This document shows, piece after piece, positions 20,780 to 31,807 of a stretch of DNA of 64,000 nt. The stretch is from NCBI RefSeq assembly GCF_050947875.1, contig NC_134571.1, positions 231,704,024 through 231,768,023 on the forward strand, given 5' to 3'. The notes beneath the pieces are model-generated. The model saw only the letters and a list, made by a program, of their open reading frames with translations, was not told where the DNA came from and did no database searches. This stretch comes from Dermacentor variabilis (Eukaryota > Arthropoda > Arachnida > Ixodida > Ixodidae). The position numbers and the translations under genes are program-made. Every line of letters begins with the position of its first letter. The stretch's first letter is position 1.

Positions 20780-22000
20780 GTAACACAACATGGAATGTTT
20801 CAGGTCGGCAGCGGTGCCGCTGTGATAGCGAAATGCTGTCTGGCACAGCCTCGTAGTCAATTACGCCACTGAGTCGGATGATCTTGTAGGGTCCGAAATA
20901 GCGGCGTACAAACTCTCTAAGTACTCATCGGCGCATCGGGGACCAAACCCAAACATGTTCGCAAGGCACGTATTCCTCGTATCGTCGGCGAAAATTTTAG
21001 CGCCGGCTGTCGGTCCTCTGATAATTCATGAGGCGAGATGGGCAAGCTGTAGGGCTTCTTCGGCGTGCTGGAGATAGGCGACGATATTGAGATTCTCTTC
21101 GTCGGTGACGTGCGGCAGCATGGCGTCGAGGGTCGCGTCGGGTTCCTTCCGTAAACAAGCTCGAACGGCGTCATCGGAGTTATTTCTTGCGATGCCGTGT
21201 TAAAGCGAAGATTACGCACGGCAGGACCGCATCCCATGTCTTGTGCATGACGTCGACCTACATTGCTGTAACCAGACTTGAAATCCATCGACTAGAAGTA
21301 TTTAGCGTTGCAGAGCCGATCCAATGAATCGTCTACCCTTGGGAGGAGGTGTACGTCCTTCTTCGTGATCTTGTCCAGTCAACAATAATTGAGGCAGAAA
21401 CGCAGGGTTCTGTCCTTTTCTTCACCCACGGGCCCACGGGCTTTTCGATGGCTGGATGGTGTCTCGTCGACTTGTTACCTTATATCTTCACGTTCTCGCG
21501 CCGAAACTCGCTAAGGGCTCTGGCGGAGAGGTCGAGCGCACTCTTTGTTTATAATGCGATGCCTTGCAACTGGTATTAGTCGCATCCTTGATGACGTCGA
21601 AAAGCACTCTTTGTATTGTCTGAGAAGACTTCTGTTCTATTGCCACTTTGTCAGGGGGAGATTTGGATATAAGTCGATGTGTGGTTCGGGAAATATGGTC
21701 GTCGGGGTGGATGCGGCAGAATTCTAGAGGGCAAACACATTGCTGGTTTCCACAATTTCCTCAATGTAAGCGATCGCCGCGCCCTTGTTGATGTGCTTGA
21801 ACTTCCTGCTGAAGTTGGTTAGCATCACTTCCGCTTATCCTCCATGCAGTCGAGCGATCCTTTGTGTGACGCAAATTTTACCGATGGAGCAGTAGACGTA
21901 GCCTCCTCTTTGACGATGTCGGCGATTGAGGCCACTTGAGGATGCGACCTTGGAAAGAGCTTCTGTAGTTCCTGCGAACGACAGCTCTGATGTTCTCCCC
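20780..22000 (-). pseudogene. gypsy-3 pol remnant: RT fused to integrase by deletion
   Basis: From the right, minus strand: INKGAAIAYIEEIVETSN, then the start of RT with RFCLNYC*LDKITKKDVHLL, PRVDDSLDRLCNAKYF and SMDFKSGY. Directly after SGY the sequence jumps to integrase, RNLRFNTASQEITPMTPFEL and VYGRNP, then a GPY/F-like RRYFGPYKIIRLSGVIDYEA trace near 20890-20800 in another frame. The palm with YLDD, RNase H and the integrase catalytic core are lost in the deletion at about 21235. Stops and frameshifts occur elsewhere. Confidence 0.8.
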
Positions 22001-22094
22001 CAGGTTGTCGCTGCCCAGTGGTTGAGCCTTGGTGTACTTTGCGGTCAGCTGTCGGCGGTTTTGTTGCCTTGTCCGCTTATCGAGTGTCTTCTGA

Positions 22095-22225
22095 ATTGTT
22101 AATCGTCAACATCACCATCATGTTTTATATCCACTGCAGGACGAAGGCCTATCCCTGCGATCTTCAATTACCCCTGTTATACGCCGACCGATTCCAACTA
22201 GGCTCAATAGTTGTGGCCTCGGAAA
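22095..22225 (-). mobile_element. RTE LINE 3' end fragment, antisense
   Basis: On the plus strand CATCACCATCATG is followed by TATCCACTGCAGGACGAAGG, CCTGCGATCTTCAATTACCC and CGACCGATTCCAACTAG. The same series, in the other orientation, ends the RTE copy at 39700-39840, so this is the terminal coding plus 3'UTR piece with the (ATG)n-type tail at 22095. Confidence 0.65.
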
Positions 22226-22254
22226 TTCGGCAGCGGTTCAGTTCAGTTCAATTC

Positions 22255-22942
22255 AGTTTATTATTCTTTAAATACGGTCTAAGTGTCTGAAGTAAAAATA
22301 AATAATAAGAATTGTCATCGCAGAAAGTAATATTGAAATCTCCGCATGCGTTCAATGGAATTTGAGTGACTATAAAGAAGCGTCGTAAGAGATTGCATAG
22401 CGCAGATGGAATCATTGAAGCCTGGATAGGGTGTGGCGGTAGACGGCACCCACTGTATTTTGACACTTAATCTGAATAAACATTGTCTCAGCTAAAAGAA
22501 TAGATTGGGAAATCCTAAGAAGAATGCCAAAGTCAATTTGGTTTTTTAGAAACAGCGCGATTCCCCCGCCAAATGTTGAACCTGGCTGAGGCCTAGGTGC
22601 CATAGTGTAACCAGGTAAATGAGCGGTTACGCCTTCTTTCAGCCACGTTTCGGTTATGGCTATTACATTATACGTCAATTTGTGTTAGGATGAATATACA
22701 AGCAGGTTATTCAAGATCTTTGGAATGCCATGCCTTTTCAATTTGAGAGATAGATAGCGCTATTGCAGATAGATTTTTATCGCGTGGTTCAGGGCCAGCA
22801 ACTTTCTTATAGATAACTTAAGCGAGAAAATTGTGCAGGTAACCTGAATTACGCGTGAGTTTTCTGCTCTTCTCATCAGAATTTTACCTTGCGTCACCCA
22901 AGTGAATTTTCTATTTTTTTGACGTTTAGCTTTGAGTACTTT
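22255..22942 (-). pseudogene. CR1/L2-like LINE, ORF1 end and AP-endonuclease start (LINE F, 3' side)
   Basis: On the minus strand the first part (about 22942-22830) reads KVLKAKRQKNRKFTWVTQGK and ILMRRAENSRVIQV, the end of an L1-type ORF1 RNA-binding domain. After a gap, 22678-22412 gives NVIAITETWLKEGVTAHLPG and GGGIALFL, the N and E motifs of the apurinic endonuclease, and a frameshifted continuation to GDFNITF near 22360-22320. The remainder of ORF2 is missing, replaced by the adjacent RTE tail side. The missing upstream part of ORF1 lies beyond the hAT insertion, at 25894-26521. Confidence 0.7.
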
Positions 22943-22950
22943 GTTGGCAG

Positions 22951-25885
22951 CAGTGTTCGGCACTATTGAAGATACATGTCTCTGAGATGCTATCTTTGAT
23001 ACTCTTTGGGTATCATGTATCTTTATCATGATACACCTTGCAAGAGGGGTATCAGTATCTGTATTTCCGGTACAAGAATACGTGTATCGTGTATCTTGCA
23101 AAACTCCGCTTCTCAGGCTGATACTGCTGCGACTAAGCTATCTCAGCAAAAGTAAAGACAGCGGCAATCTTTTCTTTCCGCCAGACCCTCCAGCGAGGGT
23201 AGGTGATGAGGTCTGCGCGTCCGTATTGGTGGAGGAGGGTCACGTGGTGGCGTTCTCGCTATTTCGACAACAACAAGCGTGCGAACGCCTGTGCACAGCC
23301 GACCTTTTTCTTGTCATTAGTTACGTCGGCGCCATGACACTTGCTCGTTAACCACCGTACTGTGCTGCATGCGCCAATGCTTGCGGTGTCTTTCACGCAA
23401 ATTCTGATGCCACTAGAGTGTCGTTAACGAAGTCTGTATTTAGTGGTACTTTATTACGAAGTCTGATAAATGCAAGGATGGGGTTGCGTTGCGTCTAGTG
23501 GCTTTCTCACATCAGTGATTTGAAGGCTCTCGTGGATGTAAGTTTGACCTGGGTTGACTGTTGTGAACGAAAGCGTGGATGGCGCTGCTTTGGGGAGACT
23601 TGTGCATAAGGCGGCTATTTTGTACACGTGACTCTGCTCGCACGCACGAAAAGCATTTTTTTTGGACCATGCTCCACACGTGTAAACGGTAATACGTTTA
23701 CGGACAAGGCCAAGCTCTTCGGCGCTGTCTGTGCCATGGTGCAGAGGTTTATTGTCGACGTTCTTGTAATTAGATAGCGACCCCGCAGCATGTCGGCAAG
23801 CAGAAGAGCGTATCCCATCAATTACAAAAGCGACAAGGAAAAAAACCGCTGACAGCGCAGCGCATAAAGAGCTTTCATGTTACTCAGCTAAAGCAACCCC
23901 TACAAATTGTTTCGGAATGACGATATTACGCTTTGAGCTTGCAAGACAACGCATTTTGACATACTAACACATTTCATTCAAATGAAACAACGTTGGTCGA
24001 CGTTAAGAAACTTCCAAGCAAACATTTTTCTGCACACGCGCTTACTGCTACATATATAGATCTATAAGAAATTCGCGAATGTAACGAAGTATCTTTAGAT
24101 ACAACCCTATTACAAAAACCATCGCCTTACAGTGTGAAACCCGCGCGTTTTTAGACACGGAATCGCAATTGGGACGCTGGCGCTCGCTGGGAGTCAATGG
24201 GACACCAGTGAGAACGCTGGATCATAACTGGGGCGTACTGGTCTGTGCTGTACACGCACTGGTTCTCGCTACAGTTCGCAGTGGAAACTACCCTGGTTGC
24301 ATTTGTGCCGCACTGGTTCGAGTACGCAAGGAAGATAGGCGCTGCTGTACATTAAATGCTTTATACAGTTTCATCGCTTCATACTAGCCTCTTGTCCTAA
24401 CTAACGCTATATCTTGGGGTCATAAAAGTCTATTTCGTGTCGCAGTTGGGAATGAGGGTGCGTCAGCCAACCTGTTTATGCATGCATATTTGACACTGAA
24501 GATGACTTTCCTTTATTGCAGTTTCCTTTTTGACTGGGCGGATAGCTACATTCTTGAACGAAACCACGCAAACGCAGAGGACGCATCGTTTTTTAGTAGG
24601 TAGTATGTATGCGATGACTGGGAGCTGTCGATGTTGTCGCAGTGTTGTGAAGTCGAGACGAAACCCAGAATTCGTTCAGACGCGTTCGAACGGGCCCCCC
24701 GTTCGAAGCATACCGCTGATTGATATTATCGCACCGATAACAAAGCTGAGGCGATCTGTGCACTTTCCCTTTCCAAATAATAGATAAAAGGTTGTGAGGC
24801 TCAAAGGCACACATTTAGCATTCGCCAGGCACCCGCAGCGAGATCGGTCCCTTCCATCGAAGGTTAAGGCTAGCGTATCCACCGAGTACGTCTACATGCT
24901 ATCGGCCCGTCTGGGTTCAGGAATCAACAAGTTTTATGAGGATAAATCACTCTCTATTTCAGCTTTCGCATCTGTATTCTTCAATAAACCTTTTTTTTTC
25001 ATGTCTACAGCATCAGCACAAGAAGCTATGAATGCCAGTATGACGCGTAATAAACATAGGTATATGTGCATTCTGTCGCCGAAGGTTTCCAGTACTAGCT
25101 TACAATTCTGTGACGAATATATGTGACTAGACAGACGTGCAGATTGAAACGTATCATTTAACTAAGAAAACGTTGCATATCCCTTGCGCGAAGAACAAGA
25201 AACTGCTGTCAAAATCAGCATTAACAGCCCATACAGCGTCCGGGGTCGACGTTTCATATAGGACTTTTTTCGGAGCTAAAACACGAGTCGCAAACGACAA
25301 TCGATGTTGTGGCACTTCCAGGCACACTACTGAGCAAGGACAGCAACTTTTCTTCTTATTCAGGCATAAGCTTTAGTTGCGGGGCGACAGCACATGGCAG
25401 TGCAATACCCGTCTCTGCGAAACTAAAGCTACGCCTTGACCTTGCCATGGCAAATTATCCACAGAAGCCCGTGTCCTGGCATGGCGTAGTGGTAAGGTAC
25501 CGAGCTTGGGATCCACCCAATCCTGGTGGAAACATTTATTTTCCCATTTTTTATTGCGCTCAAATGCTCTCTGTTGCTTTTTATAGTGAAAAAATATATA
25601 CGGCGGCCAGGCACTGGGTACTTTACGCCCTAGAGCTGTTTTTCGCACCAGCACCTAGCGCCTCCCAGTATGCCGCGCCTGCCCAGCGCCATTGCATCCA
25701 GCGGGCGACACGGAGCCCATAATACGGCATGGCACTGGACACTGGGTTTTGCAATAGGGTAATAGGAAGTATAACATCGGATATAGTAATTGCGGTAGTA
25801 TCTTGTATCTGTGCCTCAAATACTTGTTTCCCGAGTATATTGTATCGTATCTCGATACAATTTCAAAGTATCTTACACAGCCCTG
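22951..25885. mobile_element. hAT-type DNA transposon, apparently non-coding (hAT-1)
   Basis: 2935 bp flanked by a perfect 8-bp duplication GTTGGCAG (22943-22950 and 25886-25893), the hAT hallmark. Ends are CAGTGTTCGGCAC and, inverted, CAGGGCTGTGTAA, in line with the hAT CAGGG-type terminus. Both subterminal regions are rich in GATAC/GTATC words (about 22970-23100 and 25780-25870), which could be transposase binding sites. Within it I found no BED finger, RNase H-like core or dimerisation motif, so the copy looks non-autonomous. It interrupts the ORF1 of LINE F, and the protein frame reads on across the duplication. A series of CACTGG/ACTGGT words lies at 24165-24330. Confidence 0.85.
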
Positions 25886-25893
25886 GTTGGCAG

Positions 25894-26521
25894 CGATCAG
25901 GTGCTCATAAATATGGGCTGCGTTGCTCTCGCCTTGAAAACCTGGGATAGAAGTGTTTACTCTGCATTTTCTTGCTACCTACAAAACTTTATCCCCGACT
26001 GTGCTTGTAGGAAATTTTACTGCGATAGTCTGTACGAGCGCACGTCTAGAGGATGAATGGCATCAATATCTCATTCTTTTACATGCACTTTGATACAGCT
26101 AAAGTTCCTTTCATCGTTGAAATTGGGTTTTCGGATGATGTCAGTGGGGTTCCCATAAATTTCTAGCTTATTATTTCGGCTGTGCTGTTCTAAAACACTC
26201 AATTCTTTCATGAGTTTGTTGAGCTCCTTCTTCTTTGAGCTATCTTTTGTTTGACTTCTCCGTTTCATTATTCTTTCTTGACGTAAATAGTACATTTCTG
26301 AGCGAGATGTTACAACTTCGATTAATAAGTTACCTTCCAGAAAAAGTTCTGTCGTCATCTGTCAGACATGCACCTTTGGTGTTTCTTGACAGAGGCAGTT
26401 GAAGACTTTCAATTTCTAAACGCTCGCTTTTGTACGGATTATATTTTCCCTGCCTCCCACAAAGATATTTTGCTGCACTCATACAAACGTTTTTCCAGTT
26501 CCTCATTATCGGGCGCCTCAA
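25894..26521 (-). pseudogene. CR1/L2-like LINE ORF1, coiled coil and RNA-binding part (LINE F, 5' side)
   Basis: Minus strand 26358-26071 gives RIMKRRSQTKDSSKKKELNK, a Lys/Glu-rich helical stretch, then LSVLEQHSRNNKLEIYGNP, the canonical junction between coiled coil and RNA-recognition domain in L1-type/CR1 ORF1 proteins (LEQYSRRNNLEI-GIP). After a stop at 26071 another frame continues with PGFQGESNAAHIYEHLIA up to the hAT-1 duplication, and the ANKVLKAK sequence continues on the other side. The N-terminal zinc finger was not identified. ORF1 proteins bind element RNA. Confidence 0.65.
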
Positions 26522-27401
26522 TTATGTGGAATGTTATTACCTAGATGTAGTTAAGCGTGTCCGTAGAATGATAAAAACAGATTTCTTTTGGCTACATTAG
26601 GCAACCCTTGCTCTCAAACGATGGTTGGAAAAAGCGGTTGTTTCGTGCCGTCGTCTGCAAAGTACCGTTTGTGTTCACCTCCTGAAACGATTGATCAATG
26701 TTTTGTAAAGTGTAGGAATAACGTATTCTTCTGGGACATTCTCCAAAGCACACTTGAAAAATTCGAAGGGCCGCAACATTCATATGGGGACGGATTACCA
26801 GCGAAGCTGTTTAGACTGCATACATGAGCTGCACACAAGGGCTGCAAACGTTATGCAATCACAATTTTCGTGGTACGGCTCAAGACTTCGCCTACACAAT
26901 CTCCGCCGCGCTCACCGCACCCTCCATGCATTTGCCGCATCCGCTACTGCAGCCGGCACCTGCGACGTGCCGTGACGTCAACATCACAGTAACATAGGCC
27001 ACGTACGCAGGCGCTTCGTCACAATCTTTTCCCCCTCTCCTACTGCCCATCTCTATTGGTGCAGCACCGTCGCCACACTCTTTCTCCCTCTCCCCGAAAT
27101 GGTCCACGATACGGACGCCAGCCTCCCACAGTACCCCCTCTGGGAAAACATGCGGATGATGCACACGGGGGCTAGATGTAAACAGCATCCCCATAAAAGA
27201 TTTCGATATCACATCATACACAATTCGTTTCCTACCTTTTTGAAATCCTTCTGACGCACCATATGAAATGCTTATGTTACTTTGCCTACATGGCTTTTGA
27301 CGCAGTAGAATATGCGATGCACGCTGAACCACCGCGAAGCACTCGGTCTCAGTGGTTTTAAGTGTTGAACCCACTGCGAGTAGCACAGTCGTAGGGAATC
27401 C
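26522..27401. other. No recognisable gene
   Basis: No domain recognised. The stretch TTGAACCCACTGCGAGTAGCAC near 27362-27385 recurs inverted at about 27550-27585 inside the Penelope-like fragment, so the far right of this interval may also be Penelope-derived. Confidence 0.4.
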
Positions 27402-27602
27402 CTAGACTTTCAGGCAAGACACTTGTAGTTCAAAACTATGACCAACCCTCGGTACACAAGACTTGGTCAGGGATGACTTGAGGCACGACAAATCTATACC
27501 CCGTTTTTCCAGTTTGGTGTGAGAGCAGTCAAGAGGTAGAATGTGCGTTGAATGTGCTAGTCGCAGTGGGTTCAATACTTTTAAAGAAGTTCCAGGCTTC
27601 AC
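27402..27602 (-). pseudogene. Penelope-like RT C-terminal segment, inverted (PLE-2 part 1)
   Basis: Minus strand reads LPLDCSHTKLEKRGIDLSCL and KSSLTKSC, matching the LPY-SAHSK-VKRGI---CL---L-KSC signature just upstream of the Penelope-like linker. It lies only 7 bp from, and opposite in orientation to, the rest of the element at 27610. Confidence 0.65.
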
Positions 27603-27609
27603 CTAATGT

Positions 27610-28127
27610 ATGGTACGCCAGAGGCCAAATAAGTTTGTAGTGATGCCATATCTCCACACGATTTCTTACAAACTCAAAAGGATCGGCCAAGAATACGGCG
27701 TTGATCTCGTCTTCACGCTCCTTTCAAGCTTTCTCGGTTGTGTGCCCTTGAGAACGGCCATTAGAAGAACTGCGAAAAGAAACACACGAAGACGCTCGCC
27801 TCCTGTGCCGCCTAAGTGTTGCACAAGATACCACTCGACTGTGGAAAAGTTTACGTTGGGCAGACGGGCCGCTGTCTAAACGACAGGCTAAGAAAACATT
27901 CTTCATATTTAAAGACCCTGAGCAACTCCGCGCACCTTCCTGCACACTGCAGGGAATGTGGCTGTAAACCGTTTTTCGATAAAAGGGATATTATAAGCAG
28001 ATCCAAAGACCGACTCGAAAGGGACATCCTCGAGGCAGGTCAGATTCACGCTCACCTTAACCTTTGTATTAGTGCCCCGTCAGTGCATATGATGGACAAG
28101 GAATTGACGTTCTTCGCCCTAGGCTGA
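27610..28127 (+). pseudogene. Penelope-like linker and GIY-YIG endonuclease (PLE-2 part 2)
   Basis: 27610-27730 gives VMPYLHTISYKLKRIGQEYG and VDLVF, the conserved stretch before the Penelope-like Cys linker. After frameshifts, 27816-28127 gives CGKVYVGQTGRCLNDRLRKH, in which KVY and YVG are the GIY and YIG strands and the Arg of the helix is present, then CRECGCKPFF and RLERDILEAGQI with the Glu. The frame closes with LTFFALG near 28125. The endonuclease part is fairly well kept but the whole element is scrambled. Confidence 0.7.
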
Positions 28128-28401
28128 AGCTTCTGCGCCTCCTCCTGTGTGGCGGCCCCTCCCCCCCCGGAGTTTTTGTTGGGGGGATGATTGCTTTCAG
28201 GCCACGTGTACGTGTGGTTGTTCCTGTCACCCACACTAGCTGTCGTTATTGGTGTAGTGATGTAAGCCCCGTTCGGCGATTTTTCTTAAAAAATGTTAAT
28301 TTTTTTTTCACAATTCTTGATGGCAGCGCATGCGAAGTATCGTTTTTGGTGGTGTGTGTCTGCAAATATGATTATTTGCAAGTGAGTATCCTTGCTATCT
28401 A

Positions 28402-29386
28402 GGGGCCCTATAACGTATAACTATTCCAATATGTTTTTATTCCAATCTCCTGATGTCAAATTTGCGTAACCACCGACGCCAGGATCGGTCGGTCACCCGC
28501 AGGGTTGTCTGAACAGACCAATAAAACGCTCTCCTCGTTCATAGGAGATCACTTTTGTTTGCTTGAAAAACGAATAACATTGTCTACACTGAGCGGCTTC
28601 TCTTAACTAATCGGCTGACGAGACGAGGAGCACGCTCAAGTGGAGAGGGATCCGATGCGGCCGAGCCAGTGCACTGAAAATCGATAACCAGATGAAGAGG
28701 GTTGTGCCGGCGTCTTTGACGGGTCCTCTTTTCCTTACTTAGCTCGCGATGGCTGGTCGAAAATCGCGGCGGTATGCAACGGAATCTTAAGAATGACGCT
28801 AAAACGGATCCTCAGCAAATAATAGTTGGCAGAATAAGGGCGTGAACGTGCCAAAAGTGCTCCAAAACGTAACATGGGTACCCTGAATGTTTTATTATAC
28901 GCAAATAAACCCATGCTCTCCGGCAGGTGCGTGTATCCAGTGCCTGAATGACCGGCGGCAGCCATGTTTTATTCCTTTCGGAACAGGGCAGCCTGCGGCT
29001 ATTCAGAAGAAAATTAAGTTTTGTTCGGCACATTAATGCATCTTTAACGCGTACACGTCACTTTGACGCGGTGAACTTTTGCGGTTTCGTGACATCGCGT
29101 GACGGACAGGTTAAGTGGGTGCAGCCCGAAAACTTTTGACCAATAGCCGAGGGCTAATGGCGAAATGGCGTCGAATCAGAAATAACAATTCTTCTTTTGT
29201 TCGGTCAAATCATGCATAATCAGTGTGCACACGTCATAACAGATGAGGAGTTATCGTGGTTTTCGTGAGGTCGCGGGACAGACAGGTGAAGTGCGGGTGG
29301 TCCAAAAAAGCTTTTGACTAATCGCGGAGGACTGATTGTAGAATTGGAATAGAAAAGTCTGGAATAGCTTTACGTTATAGCGCCCC
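28402..29386. mobile_element. Terminal-inverted-repeat element, copy 1 (unclassified, non-coding)
   Basis: 985 bp. The left end GGGGCCCTATAACGTATAAC and the inverted right end GGGGCGCTATAACGTAAAGC match closely over about 45 bp, including two CTATTCCA words. No coding capacity is visible. Internally, segments at about 29091-29167 and 29269-29335 are diverged direct repeats (GACAGGT...AAACTTTTGACCAATAGC versus GACAGGT...AAGCTTTTGACTAATCGC). A second copy lies 200 bp downstream in the same orientation. I could not resolve a target duplication, so the superfamily is open. Confidence 0.75.
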
Positions 29387-30420
29387 AGGTCTCCACTTTA
29401 CCGCAACGCTTCTGCGCTCCCCTTTGGAATAATCATCTTAAACCAACTAGCCCAACAGCTTAGTATTGTAAGGCTCGTACGTCACGTTGGTGTAACGTTA
29501 ACAAATTATTCTGAAGAGATTTATGTACTGAGTATTTTGCCTTTTATTCGTTCGCCGCAATCTTGCTCGAAAGATCACACTACATGAGCCGTATAACGTA
29601 AAACTATTCCAATATGTTTTAATTCCAATCTCCTCACGTCAAATTTCCGTAACCACCGACGCAAGCATCGGGCTGTCACCCACAGCGTTGTCTGAAAAAA
29701 CCAATGAAATGCTCCCCTCGTTCATAAGAGGTCACTTTGCTTGAAAAACGAATACCATTGCGTGCACTGAGCGGCTTATCTAATCAGCTCACAAGAGGCG
29801 ACGAGCATGCTCAAGTGGATAGGGATTCGATCGGGCCGAGCTACTGCACTGAATATCGATAACCGCATGAAGAGGGTGGTGCCGGCGTCTGCGATTGGTC
29901 CGCTTTCTCTTACTGAGCTGGCGGTGGCTCCTCGACAATCGCGGCGGCATGCAATGGAAGCTTAAGAATGACTCTAAAACGGATCGTCAGCCAAGAGAAC
30001 TTGGCAGAACGAGGTAGTAAACGCGCCGAAATTTCTCGAGAACGTTACACGGCCACGCAAAAAGATTTTTTTTTTACACGGAAATAAACCCATGCTCTCC
30101 GGCAGGGGCGAGTAGCCAGTTCCGGAGCGATCGGCGGCAGCCATCTTTTATTCCTTTCGGAACGGGGCAGCCTGCAGCTATTCAGAAGAAAATTCAGTTT
30201 TGTTCGGCATATTAATACGTCTTTAACGCGTGCGCGTCACTTTGACGCGGCAAGTTTTTGCGGTTTTGTGACGTCCTGTAAGAGGCAGGTGAAGTGGGTG
30301 CCGCCCGAAAACTTTTGACCAATAGCCGAGGGCAAATGGCGAAAATGCGTCAAATCAGAAATAACTATTTCTGTTTTGTTCGGTCAAATTATGCATAATC
30401 AGTGTGTAAACGTCATATTG

Positions 30421-30760
30421 GTCATTTGGCAGCAGCAGCAGCTGGACGTGAACTCGCCTCTCACGAACGCCGCTTCCATTTTTTCAGCTATCTGCTGCTG
30501 TTTCGGCGCCTGTCGTCCTGGCTTTCCTGGGGCTTGTCAAGATTCCTAATCATCGGGCCTCCGTCACCAGCCAGTATTCCGCTGCTCTGCGCATGCCCAG
30601 ACGCATCTACACCAGGCGTACAATTGACTGACCTACGACGTCACCGGGATCTTGGCGCCACCTTGGGCCATAAAAGCGGCGGCCTCACAGTGAAACGAGT
30701 CATTTGGCAGCAGCAGCAGCTGGACGTGAACTCGTCTCTCACGAACGCCGCTTCCATTAT
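30421..30760 (+). promoter_or_regulatory. LINE C 5'UTR tandem monomer repeat
   Basis: The 60-bp block starting GTCATTTGGCAGCAGCAGCA occurs at 30421 and again at 30699, giving a period of 278 bp (one full monomer plus the start of another). The sequence before the second block includes GGGCCATAAAAGCGGCGGCC, TATA-like but unproven. Tandem 5' monomers act as internal promoters in some LINEs; here that role is inference. Confidence 0.6.
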
Positions 30761-30915
30761 TTCAAGTTGGTGTCTAAACCCTATTCCGTAAACCTGAGCT
30801 CTATTTTCTGAAGAGCGCTCTCGCTGCTGCTGCTGCCATCTTGCATTTGTTAGTCCATGTATTCGTAATATCCGTCTTATTCTGTTCTTTTTTTTTTGCA
30901 TATGCTTGTGACATC

Positions 30916-31790
30916 ATGACATCGTTGCAAGATACTATATGCACTAAATGTAATGGGAACATCAATACTGACGAACGCTCAATGTCTTGTTGCGAATGTC
31001 TCGGGGCCTATCACTTAGGCCCATGTTCAGGGATTTCCGAATCCATGTTCAAGTCAAAGGGAGCACAGCAAAAAAAAAAAAATGTGGAAGTGTCAGGATT
31101 GCCGCAAACATTGCAAAACTGGCGGCTCAAGTCAGAAAGAGAGCGATGATTCTACCATTGCCACCGTGCTACTTGACATCAACCGCAAACTTGATGAACT
31201 GCTTCCTCTGAAGAAAGTCGTTCATGACATGGAAGAATCCCTGAACATGATGGCCAAGAAATACGACACCATTGTTTCTGATGTTGCGAAGCACAACGTC
31301 GAAATTAAGAACCTGAACAACAGAGTGTCCAAACTTGAGGAAATTGGTGGAATACCACAGCACGAAACTAAACATTGAACTTCATGGCATCCAGAAAAAA
31401 CACAAGGAATCTTTAATGTCTGAGGTTAACGCTATTGCGTCAAAACTTCAGCTCGCACCATTAACTGAGCAAAGTGTATCTGCGATCCACCGGCTGCCTT
31501 CTAGTTCAGATAAGATTCCTGGAATCCTCGTCCGCTTCTCGAATCAATCGACCAGGGATCAATGGTTCGGTAAACGTAAGGCTTTGCCAACTGTTCAGAA
31601 CGGCGCGTACATGATGGAAAACCTAACTACGCAAAACAGGGCCCTACTGAAGTTGGCTAAAGCATGGGCGCATGAGCACGATTTTTGCTATGCATGGCAC
31701 CGAAGTGGCAAAGTTTTTGTTTGAAAAGAAGAGGGCGATCGCGCGCACTTGATAAAATGCCCCAATGACCTTGCCAAACTAGTTTCCTGA
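30916..31790 (+). pseudogene. LINE C ORF1: PHD-like finger, coiled coil, RNA-binding domain
   Basis: From the ATG at 30916: CTKCNGNINTDERSMSCCEC then YHLGPCSGIS and, after a frameshift in the A-run at 31070-31081, MWKCQDCRKHC. Together they form a C4HC3-type PHD-like finger. A coiled coil follows (DINRKLDELLPLKKVVHDME, NVEIKNLNNRVSKLE), then after a second frameshift near 31345 the RNA-binding part (LNIELHGIQKKHKESLM, SVSAIHRLPSS, GILVRFSNQSTRDQWF). A TGA at 31722 interrupts KVFV/KEEGDRAHLIKC; the frame would end at 31790. PHD-type ORF1 proteins are known in CR1/L2 LINEs. Confidence 0.75.
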
Positions 31791-31807
31791 ATTCCTGGGG
31801 ACTGTAT

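Larger units (their letters stand above)
20086..22010 (-). mobile_element. Internally deleted Ty3/gypsy element, antisense (gypsy-3)
   Basis: Reading the minus strand, the order is RT N-terminal part (about 22000-21240), integrase end (about 21235-20780), polypurine tract and LTR. RNase H, most of RT and most of integrase are absent. The protease and gag side is also missing, and the left limit of the coding remnant near 22010 is approximate. Confidence 0.8.

Noticed and set aside
25465..25545. tRNA-like stretch GGCATGGCGTAGTGGTAAGG inside hAT-1
   Set aside because: A-box resemblance without a proper B box or tail; insufficient for a SINE call.
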